A stretch of DNA of 64,000 bases from Agelas oroides. Its lineage: Eukaryota; Porifera; Demospongiae; Agelasida; Agelasidae. Below, piece by piece: positions 22,701 through 29,818 of the stretch. Position 1 is the stretch's first letter. Each line of letters begins with the position of its first letter. Location: assembly GCA_949130485.1 (NCBI GenBank), contig OX422191.1, positions 2,679,840 through 2,743,839 of the forward strand, read 5' to 3'. The position numbers were made by a program, and so were the translations under genes. The notes beneath the pieces are model-generated. The model was not told where the DNA came from. It ran no database searches and saw only the letters and a list, made by a program, of their open reading frames with translations.

Positions 22701-25700
22701 TTGAAGCTTTCATGATGGATCTCACACACATTGTGTAGTACACAACAGGCTCACACACATTGTGTAGTACACAACAGGCTGCAATGATGTGTGGGACATT
22801 ATCAATGTGCATGTCTATTTTCTTGGCCAATCTATGCCAACGTGCTTTAAGCCTTCCAAAGGCTATTTCTACCACAACTCTTGCTCGAGATAACCTATAA
22901 TTATATTTCTTTTGCTGGGAGTTCAGAGATGATGAGAAAGGAAAAGGCTTTACTAACCATGGAAGTAAAGGGTAAGCTGAATCTCCAATTAAGAATGTTC
23001 TCAATGTTTTTCCGGAAACTTGTACTTCACCTTGAAGAAGCTCACCACTCATAACCTTCTTGAAAATACAAGAATTTGCAAGGACTCTGGCGTCATGCAC
23101 ACTTCCTGGCCAGCCAATGCAGAGGTCTCTGAAGAGGTAATTGTGGTCCACAACTGCCTGCACCAACATTGAGTACCATCCTTTCCGATTGTAGTAGTCC
23201 GTATGATTCATGGCAGGTGGAGTTACTGGTATGTGTGATCCGTCAATAGAACCAGCACACTGTGGGACACCCAATTTGTCCTTGAAACCCTCCACAACCT
23301 CCTTCAAAGCATCTCCTGATGGGAACCGAATGTACACAGGAAGAAGCTTCCGTACAATAGCTCTGTACGTCTCATTTACAATTTTACAAACTGTGCAACG
23401 AGCAAGCCCAAAGAGATGGGCCACACTACGATATTCACCAGAGGTGGCTAAAACCCAGAGAGTGATGGCTACCCGACGCTCAGTGGACACACACCTTCTC
23501 ATGCGAGTGTTCTGCTTCTGTATCAGTGGTCTCAGTTGATTACACAAATACTGGAAGGTATCACGGCTCATTCTAAAGTTTTCCATCCAGTCATGCTGTC
23601 CAAAGTTACACAAAACAACATCTTCCCACCACTGACTGGACCTTGACTGCATCCAAAGACTTCTAGGGTTAGGGATGAAGAACTCAGCATACATGACAAG
23701 GAGAGAAGACAAGGCTAGAAGAAGAACAGCTTTTCTTCTTGCTCTCATTCTATCTGCTGCTAGTTTTCTGAAAACTTGACTCTGTTTCCTCACCAGCAAG
23801 TAACGCATTGATTGATCGCGAGGCACCATCTTGGTAACTCTAGTTTATTTCGTGAACTTTGACCTAAAAACCGATTCGTTTTAAATCCCGTTGTGCACGG
23901 ACAATGCCCTCAGTGTAAATGCACTAGCTGGATCGAACTGGAGCGATCCCACCGGTACCGCTCTGTAGTGTAAACGGGCTGTAAAACATCTGACCTAGCT
24001 GCTCAGGTCAGATGTTCAGATAGCTATACTGTGCAATGGGTGGTTTTGTTATGCTAAGATCCGCCACCCTTATATACACTGCAACAACATGCTCAGGACA
24101 AATTTTCAGCACTTACTATCTGAAAGATCATGGTTGTAAGGTAGTCAGCTGCAGCTGCCTCTCTGGTTGTCTTATGTAATTAGCCAACATAAACCTCAGT
24201 TAACCACTGTTTCTTCAGCTTATCTTGCATGGGCAGCGTTCTGTAGCTATGCTAGAGATATATCCAGGCACGTGTAACATTAACAGCATCATTGCCATGT
24301 ATGGTAATAAAGTACTGTGTGCGTGGTTGCCATGGTAACTTCACATTTTATTTTATTATTGGCTACATTTTGAATATCATGAAACCTTGTAAAGAATATG
24401 AAGGCTACGTGACTAACTTTGTACGATTACACTCCATATATTTAAACAGGCATGCATGGGTTTAACAATGCATAGTTGGTGAAAGAAGGCTTGTCAGTGA
24501 GTGAGACCTTTTAATCACAAATCATAGCACTAATGACTATATTCAGTTTGGATGTGCCTTGCTTCCATTGGTCTTGCTAATTCAGATAAATGTTTCTGCA
24601 TTTCAGGTCTGCCGCTGTATATTTAGTGCAGCAAGTGTGTTTGTGTTTACATTATACCTGTTGCAGTGTCTCCGTGGCTGGTGACCCTTACTCTAACTGG
24701 TCGTGCTAGTGCAGTGGTTCTGAACACTGCACCAGACAGTAGTACACACACATCCAACGCTGGGGTACCTTCAGTCACCGTATAGGATTGCCGCTCAAAC
24801 CCAACTGCAACAACTACATGTACACAAGAAAAGAACAGTATACATTACTGCTTGGTGACCTCAGTTCCCCACATAAGCTAGGCTGACTACTTTTTTCTAG
24901 CCTTGTTCCCAGGCCTTCACTGGTAAATCTCCACCTCCAGTGTTTTATTGCTTCAGGAATACAAAATCATAAGGGTGCTGGACACTCAAAACTGCCAGCT
25001 GTGGTCATTACAAAACTATGTACCAGAAGATATATTTCAGCGTGTGATTTGTCAATGCCACTTCCCCATTGTCCATTCAATGTATGCTGTGGCAAAAGCT
25101 ATGCCCATTTTAAAATTTCCCCTTACAAATTTCACTTGAGTGAAAATACAAAGGTGGTCTGTTTGCACTGCACAAATTTGTTAAGATACAATTACAGGAT
25201 GTATCTGTGTGAAGACCAGTCAATGTGACTTTCCAGCAGTTTGTTGAACTCATTCTGGAGAATGAGCCGAAAGGTGAATCCTTTCGAAATCACTACAAAC
25301 AATCAAATGCTGGACAGTGGGAAGGCATGGAACAAGGCTAACTAGCTTTCCTGACTAGAACCATGCTGTGACAGTATACTATAGTTCTATAATTATCTGT
25401 ATTTTGATGAGTGATAATCAACCAATGATGGAAACCCAATAACCTTGATCAGATGGTTATAACGATCTGATCAATGTTATTGAGTTTCCTTTGTAGCTAG
25501 TAACTTGACCACTTTGTTTATATCCACAGGAATGTATGCTATGTATACCCTCCTACAACTGCAGCAACCACACTGCAGAACAAGTTGGTTGTTTTAACCA
25601 CAGAGTGGTTACCCTGGTTGCAGACAAACTGGAGAGACAAGAGGTTGCATTAGGAACCCAAGATGCAGCTGCTCAGTTCCTCTTACAACCACAGTACACT

Positions 25701-28148
25701 GACAACCCTCAGAACATCTGTGAATGAGTCATTACAAATGCACTTCAAAGTTGCAGTGAAGACCTTTCATGCTCCTAATGCAAGCAGGTGATTCCCTCAC
25801 AGATGTTCTGAGGGTTGTCAGTGTATTGTGGTTGTATTATGAATTGGGCTGCGACATCTTGGGTTGCCTTATGCAATTAGACTTCCATACCAAAGCAAAC
25901 ATAACTGTCTCTCCAGTTTGTCTGCAACCAGGGTAACCACTCTGTGGTTAAAACAACAAACTTCTTTTTGCAGTGATATATATATTCTCCACTTCACCCT
26001 TGTTTCTGTGGTAACAGGTGGGTATTATTTTCCATATACTGACAGGAAGTTGTAGATTCTGTAGATTCTGTTCCACATACCCCAGAAGTTGTAAAATGAT
26101 GTTTCCTATAAGCTACCTTCTTTACAGTGTAAACTACTTTACATGTTTACTAATAACATACCTTGTTTACAGTGAAAACTACCATGTGTGTTTACTAATA
26201 ACTACAAGGACCAATCAGAGTGGAGAATATAACAGATAAACCACAGTAGACAGGGATTTATGGCCATAAACTACCCTCGCCCTCGGGCTGCGCCCTCGGG
26301 CTCGGGTGGTTTATGGACCATAAATCCCTGTCTACTGTGGTTTATCTATAACATATTCTCCACTTCACCCTTGTTTCTGTGGTAACAGGTGGGTATTATT
26401 TTCCATATACTGACAGGAAGTTGTAGATTCTGTAGATTCTGTTCCATATACCCCAGAAGTTGTAAAATGATGTTTCCAATAAGCTACCTTGTTTACAGTG
26501 TAACATGTTTACTAATAACATACCTCGTTTACAGTGAAAACTACCATGTGTGTTTACTAATAACTACAAGGACCAATCAGAGTGGAGAATATAACAGATA
26601 AACCACAGTAGACAGGGATTTATGGCCATAAACTACCCTCGCCCTCGGGCTCTGGTGGTTTATGGACCATAAATCCCTGTCTACTGTGGTTTATCTATAA
26701 CATATATATATATATATGCATGTACTCAGAAGTTAAACCAGTTTACAGCTCATAATTACATGTAAATATATACACTATAAATTATATAAATAGAGTTACA
26801 TGCTACATCTCAGCACATGCATGTGTATGTATAGCTAGATTTTACTTTGCTGAATATCGAACAATTATTACACTTCCATTTGCAATGCTAGTCTTGTTCA
26901 AGAGTGTATTTCGTTCCTTCTAGTCTATCCAGCCAGATCATCTCTCACCCTCCAGAAAAGTGAGAGGTCTAGCAGATGTCATTAGTATTCGTGAGTTGCT
27001 GACCAATCAAAATCCTACTGTTCAATTTTGAGACAGTAGCAACACCTTGGCTTCAGTATCTAAGACTATAATACTGGTGTAGTTTTAGGGTTGCAGATTA
27101 AACAGGTTGTGAACTATGAATACTAATGACATCTGCTAGACCTTTTCTGGAGGGTGAGATCGAGATGGTCTGGCTTGCATTGATAGACTATAGGGTCCTT
27201 CAGGACTGAAACGCTGCAAACATAGTGGAATTTGATGCGTCCAAGGGTTGTTTGTTGTCCATTCATAAAACACTAGCAACAATACACGTCAGACAGTCCT
27301 CAGCTGTATTACATTATTACTCTCCAACCAATCATTACCACTTACTGTTTGTGTCCACAATAGTAACAAATGTAACTTGTTGATCAACTGGTATGTTAAC
27401 GAGCTGGGATTGTCCTTCGGATGAATATGCCTTTATGCTGAACGATTCTTCAGCACTCTCCAGAATGCTGTCAGACAATACTTGTGTGAAGGTACAAACC
27501 TCAGCACCTACTCCACTTCCAGGCAAGAACACCAAATTGGTTGATACCGGTACGTAGTCACTTCCAGCTGTGAGATGGAGAGAAGTGTAAATTTGACTGT
27601 TTGTCAGTGTGTCTACATGTGAATGAACAATAAATGAACTACATCTCCCTAAAGATAGATGTTATGCAAAGTCACCCATTGGACAGGACATGTTTCAGCT
27701 AATACAAAGCCACATCAGTTGTGCTGGGGTGACCAGGAGATTTAGACTGCTATCTCATGCACAAAATGCAGTCAGGCGGCTGGCCTTATCCATACGACAG
27801 CTGTGTAACAGTGTCAAATAGAAATCAGCTGCAGTTGACGATTGCCACGACTGACTGATACACTGTCAAATTGCATAAATGAGTGGTAAATAGGTTGCAT
27901 GCAGGAACTTCAATACATAATTAAAACAAGTAGAGTGAATATGCATACATTTGCAATTCTTACCAAAGGCAGTTCCATTGAAAGTGGAGACAGCAATAAC
28001 AAGTGCTTCCTGCTCCACCACTCCCTCAAGAATCTTCAGACAAAATTGAAGTAGTTCTCCTTCCAGAACTGAGACGGCCTGCCTCGTCACTCCAACTGTC
28101 ACACTGGTAACTGACAGCAGTAATAACAACAGGACAGTTTTAGTGACT
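16767..28148 (-). CDS. Extracellular Calx-beta domain protein (5' end not found)
   Basis: Exons in coding order: 27964-28148, 27346-27567, 24658-24804, 19878-20093, 18267-18455, 17689-17946, 16767-16876 (TGA at 16769-16767). All internal junctions are phase 1 and join in frame. Near the N-terminus TVLLLLLLSVTSVTVGV looks like a signal peptide; its ATG must lie in an unseen upstream exon. Two Calx-beta domains follow, each split by an intron at the same point (NGTAF-A|GSDYVPVS and GDTAT-A|GEDYFEVTP) and ending in TFVTIVDTN or ATVSILDDEG. Calx-beta folds bind calcium in exchangers, integrin beta4 and matrix proteins. The C-terminal half has two related units of about 80-100 residues with a Cys-Arg/Lys motif, a CxxP-type turn and a G-Y/H-x-L-R-V/I strand, ending at the stop. 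I do not recognise that domain; it looks like an Ig-like beta sandwich. The start of exon 18267-18455 is the weakest splice call. About 442 residues are visible. Confidence 0.7.
17085..17170. repeat. Dispersed repeat shared with 27617-27697
   Basis: GAACCACATCTTCCTAAA, AGATGTTATGC, and GGACATGTTT words occur in the same order and spacing at 27617-27697, in another intron of the same gene. Short interspersed repeat of unknown class. Confidence 0.5.
18085..18150. repeat. Fragment of the 8.5-kb SINE body
   Basis: TTTCCTATTCACTATTG, ATGTTTACCTATTTCTGCAG and CTGCAAAGGT match the SINE body at about 8685-8760 with modest divergence. The tRNA head is missing. Confidence 0.55.
18560..19276 (-). pseudogene. 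Broken Crypton/ZMYM-type (DUF3504-associated) gene fragment
   Basis: Minus-strand coding pieces lie in an intron of the Calx-beta gene: MAKTWLDDVIAPSLLQG at 19276, then EEDIDSLLLEASQVFE, then KTRLNTEWAEKTWRDWALYR, then MNYWLGKFVLEG and finally LYQLCCGLLRSLREAN near 18562-18610. The last two are the signature leading into the DUF3504 tyrosine-recombinase-like domain of Crypton elements and ZMYM/QRICH1/KCTD1 relatives. Frameshifts and stops separate the pieces, and the catalytic domain is absent, so it is a dead, truncated copy. Confidence 0.6.
19283..19562. mobile_element. Foldback element of about 280 bp
   Basis: Arms of about 60 bp are inverted: GACACTCGCAGTAGGTTTC ... TGACGTCATAAT on the left (19290-19345) and the reverse order on the right (19497-19555). 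The middle is short and non-coding. It sits directly beside the start of the Crypton-type pseudogene and may or may not be related to it. Confidence 0.6.
20599..21202. repeat. Left copy of a tandem duplication split by the Harbinger element
   Basis: 20615-21168 and 23982-24534 match almost base for base (AACATCTGACCTAGCTGCTC through TCACAAATCATAGCACTAAT) with a few indels. The junction word TAGTAG(C/T)TACTAA occurs at 20608 and again just before the Harbinger insertion, showing two tandem units of about 570 bp before the transposon arrived. Confidence 0.8.
21424..22050 (+). CDS. Harbinger Myb/SANT-like DNA-binding protein
   Basis: 208 codons to the TGA. Residues about 3-95 form a Myb/SANT-like trihelix domain with spaced Trp (NWTDAETFLLIEQWAEQG ... 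GEQCRSKVKKLRQEYKKIK ... KWKFYERL). In PIF/Harbinger elements this protein binds the ends and carries the transposase into the nucleus. An acidic stretch and an imperfect 6-7 residue Ala/Thr/Ser-Val repeat (ATPVSR, ATTVNT) follow, encoded by tandem 18-21-bp units. Just after the KKRKRSK basic cluster the frame stops, but the +1 frame continues directly into a Glu/Lys/Gln-rich coiled coil (MLLELEEKRMKFEEQQ) to 22270. That is the usual C-terminus of this family, so a single-base frameshift at about 22048 is likely. Confidence 0.85.
   Translation: MATNWTDAETFLLIEQWAEQGIQEQLEGSKRNKHVYARLSSELAKDGVEKTGEQCRSKVKKLRQEYKKIKDNHNQTGTGRTKWKFYERLNEILGNRPATCPPVILDTLTDDSAVPSDEMSDEDEDGAQSEKSDDVDGPELTSSRSATPVSRSATPVSRAATTVNTAATTVNTAATTVSTAATTVSSAGIKGKKRKRSKGELIDDLVSK
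22051..22270 (+). pseudogene. Frameshifted C-terminal coiled coil of the Myb-like protein
   Basis: The +1 frame (open from 22028, ending TGA at 22268-22270) encodes a coiled coil rich in Glu, Lys and Gln, then a Pro/Tyr/Gln-rich tail. It has no plausible start of its own beyond an ATG inside the upstream frame. It is best read as the displaced C-terminal part of the preceding ORF. Confidence 0.65.
22582..23829 (-). CDS. Harbinger transposase (HARBI1-type DDE nuclease)
   Basis: 415 codons, ATG at 23829. The DDE triad is visible: D196 in GSIDGSHI, D283 in GDSAYPLLPW and E321 in VVEIAFGRLKARW. An N-terminal helical part precedes the fold, with RRVAITLWVLATSGEYR as the usual helix-turn-helix. 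The domestic relative is HARBI1. The conserved LHNVCE motif is followed by a 29-bp tandem duplication (22722-22779) that is read in a different frame in its second copy, yet the frame stays open to a family-like C-terminus (VRTILMDYF). The protein may still be active; this needs testing. Confidence 0.9.
   Translation of the reverse strand: MVPRDQSMRYLLVRKQSQVFRKLAADRMRARRKAVLLLALSSLLVMYAEFFIPNPRSLWMQSRSSQWWEDVVLCNFGQHDWMENFRMSRDTFQYLCNQLRPLIQKQNTRMRRCVSTERRVAITLWVLATSGEYRSVAHLFGLARCTVCKIVNETYRAIVRKLLPVYIRFPSGDALKEVVEGFKDKLGVPQCAGSIDGSHIPVTPPAMNHTDYYNRKGWYSMLVQAVVDHNYLFRDLCIGWPGSVHDARVLANSCIFKKVMSGELLQGEVQVSGKTLRTFLIGDSAYPLLPWLVKPFPFSSSLNSQQKKYNYRLSRARVVVEIAFGRLKARWHRLAKKIDMHIDNVPHIIAACCVLHNVCEPVVYYTMCVRSIMKASMKNVDLDQPDSEPSISMPSSRSGGDQVRTILMDYFNQNL
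22722..22779. repeat. 29-bp perfect tandem duplication within the transposase gene
   Basis: Units 22722-22750 and 22751-22779 are identical. Because 29 is not a multiple of 3 the duplication changes reading frame inside the CDS. Confidence 0.95.
23985..24534. repeat. Right copy of the tandem duplication
   Basis: Matches 20620-21168 in order over its length, with small indels (for example a few bases around 24052-24062 and 24209-24215). Ends at GCACTAAT, after which the copies part. Confidence 0.8.
24898..25342. mobile_element. Element with CTAGCCTTGTTCCCAGGCCTT ends
   Basis: The left end (TAGCCTTGTTCCCAGGCCTT) and right end (AAGGCATGGAACAAGGCTA) are inverted. The 400 bp between carry no recognisable coding sequence; the 63-75 codon frames inside have no family features. 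Member of the GCCTCGTTCCCAGGC group with a longer interior. Confidence 0.5.
25431..25491. repeat. Hairpin of about 24-bp arms
   Basis: GGAAACCCAATAACCTTGATCAGA and TCTGATCAATGTTATTGAGTTTCC-type arms (25431-25454 and 25468-25491) pair with few mismatches around a short loop. Confidence 0.65.
25571..25975. mobile_element. Foldback element with arms of about 170 bp
   Basis: CACTGCA at 25571 pairs with TGCAGTG at 25975; inside, GTTTTAACCACAGAGTGG and CCCTGGTTGCAGACAAACTG on the left are repeated inverted on the right, continuing to ACATCTGTGAATGAGTCA near the centre. Related sequence occurs at 20490-20530 and at 29668-29744. Frames inside are not genes. Confidence 0.8.
25982..26705. repeat. Two tandem 371-bp units, each ending in a large hairpin
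   Basis: 25982-26352 and 26353-26705 match closely (starting ATATTCTCCACTTCACCC). Each unit ends in a hairpin with 28-bp-class arms (ATAAACCACAGTAGACAGGG ... ATTTATGG and complement) around a CG-rich loop containing CCCTCGCCCTCGGGC: 26235-26346 and 26597-26695. The second loop lacks about 13 bp of the first. Confidence 0.85.
26700..26720. repeat. (TA)n microsatellite
   Basis: Short run of TA units at the end of the second hairpin unit. Confidence 0.8.
26921..27190. mobile_element. Foldback MITE of about 270 bp
   Basis: Arms of 70-75 bp: TAGTCTATCCAGCCAGATCA, CTCACCCTCCAGAAAAG, GGTCTAGCAGATGTCATTAG on the left; the inverse order to GATAGACTA on the right. Flanking TA on each side suits a Tc1/mariner-type insertion, but TA could also belong to the ends. 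Confidence 0.75.
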
Positions 28149-28189
28149 CTGAATGAAGTAAAGTCAAATACATATATTTACATCCTAGC

Positions 28190-28310
28190 CTTGTTTCTAG
28201 GCTCCACCTAGTTTTCTGTAGCCTTGAAATGAGGCTATGCAAGTTTTCCATTGCTTGCAGTGCTGCAAGTGACAGAATGCTGGGGATGGGCCTGGAAATG
28301 AGACTATATA
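28190..28310. repeat. Degenerate GCCTTGTTTCTAGGC-type inverted repeats
   Basis: TAGCCTTGTTTCTAGGCTCC, GCCTTGAAATGAGGCTA and GGGCCTGGAAATGAGACTA cluster just upstream of the first visible exon of the Calx-beta gene. Confidence 0.5.
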
Positions 28311-28319
28311 GAGCCTTAT

Positions 28320-29810
28320 CATACACATGACAAGTAATGTATACATGTAATACTATCACTGCCAGGCTTCTGCGTACACTTCATATTATGCAGAAGCCAT
28401 TCAACATTTGGCCTGCCCCAAACCAAGGCCTTCACCATTGTTGATGTTTATGGGCTTTCCAAACATTTGTAGCTGCACAAAAGTGAGTGTTGAAGAAAAT
28501 AGTAACCGCATCGTCTGCTTGAAGAAACATGGTATGCATACTGAAAGTTATCATACAGGGTGGGGGGCACTGGGATTTCCCCCCCAGAAATTTGAAAATT
28601 CATCATGCGAACACTGTAGGCTTGAAGGCCTTGGAACAGAGCTATACCTCTTGACCTTGTCTGGTATTGTATTAGACAGTGGTAGCTAATTTAATTGTTG
28701 TGCACAGTCAATTACTTTGCTGTGGTACAAATACTCCAGTATCAGTGGTTTAGGTTTTTATTGGCTGTGGCTTTATCTCAGTCAAATCTTCATGCTATCT
28801 TCCTTGTACACTACAACAGACAGTTGTTACTTGTATTTGGTTATCAGAGAGACGGTTGACTCTCCATGTACAAATGGTGCAGACATGCAATACTTAAGCA
28901 AACCCCTGAATCGGCCTTATATGTGCCATAAGCTTATCTACGCATTGTATCCGTGCTAAAACTACGGTGAGTACTTGAACCATTCTTGAGTTAACATGAT
29001 TGAACAAAATAATTGTTATGATGACAAAAATGGCACTTTAGCTACCACACACTGTTGTGCTTAACTATCATCCGCAATGCTTTTGGACAACTTTATGAAC
29101 CTCTCTGGTTATAAAGCCACTCAAAGACAATCTTAGCGCGCATGTCCAGTGATACATAGCATCTTTAGAACTTGCCAAGTCATGTCATTCACAGTACACT
29201 GTGGCTGGGTTTCTGAAATTTTGGGTTTTAATTTTCGTGATGACTGAATCTGGAACCCGCGCGTTAGCTAGCTATACGGCTAAAGCTGAGTGAATGTCTA
29301 TAATTGTCTACAGAAATAGCAATCTCGGCTCTTTGTTAAGATACACTGGAACAGCCAGACTAAGTATAAAGTAGCTTTGTACACAGGCCGTTTGTAGAGG
29401 CAATTGCTTCTGCTCTCGGCCCTGCGCTGCTGTCTGGTTCGTTTGTTTGTGTTTATATACGGTATACGTAGCACATAGATTTCCCGATTGGCCTGAGCAA
29501 TAGCCATCAAAGGCACACTCGCTGACAGGCTTCTATTGGAGTTAAGACGGGTAGATAGTTTGAAGTAGTGCCAGATTGAAATGCGATCCCCTTGCTGTGC
29601 ACCCCTGCTTGTATCAAAGAGCATGCAATAGCTAACAACCATGATCTTGCAGATATAGTAACCACTGAACATCTGTGAGTGAGTCACCAGCTTCTATCAA
29701 AAATATCATGTTGTGTAGTTGTAGTGACTCCCTCACAAATGTTGATTTTGGCTCAGGTTGCTGATGCAATGCACATTAGAATCCATTACAATGCATGACC
29801 TAATCTAATG
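28320..29810. other. Stretch between Calx-beta gene and multicopper oxidase
   Basis: No gene recognised. The missing first exon of the Calx-beta gene could lie here; I could not find an ATG exon of matching phase. A hairpin is at 29668-29744. Frames at 28408-28689 and 29298-29687 have no recognisable features. Confidence 0.5.
29668..29744. repeat. Hairpin related to the 25.6-kb foldback element
   Basis: AACATCTGTGAGTGAGTCAC and GTGACTCCCTCACAAATGTT are inverted around about 35 bp. The preceding TGATCTTGCAGATATAGTA word also occurs at 21181, at the Harbinger left flank. Confidence 0.65.
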
Positions 29811-29818
29811 CAAGAAAT

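Larger units (their letters stand above)
21206..23981. mobile_element. PIF/Harbinger DNA transposon, near full length
   Basis: Perfect 16-bp terminal inverted repeats (CAGCCCGTTTACACTA at 21206-21221; its complement at 23966-23981) with TAA target duplications at 21203-21205 and 23982-23984. It encodes the two expected proteins in convergent orientation: a Myb/SANT-like DNA-binding protein (plus) and a HARBI1-type DDE nuclease (minus). Subterminal repeats of GGATCGAACTGGAGCGATCC occur near both ends. It lies in the intron 20094-24657 of the Calx-beta gene. Perfect ends and long open frames suggest recent activity. Confidence 0.92.

Noticed and set aside
20599..24534. Long terminal repeats of a retroelement around the Harbinger
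   Set aside because: The repeats do not begin TG or end CA, no retroelement genes lie between them, and the interval is fully explained by a DNA transposon with its own ends and TAA duplication.
28408..28959. Plus-strand frames between the Calx-beta gene and the oxidase
   Set aside because: No recognisable motif, splice structure or codon bias.
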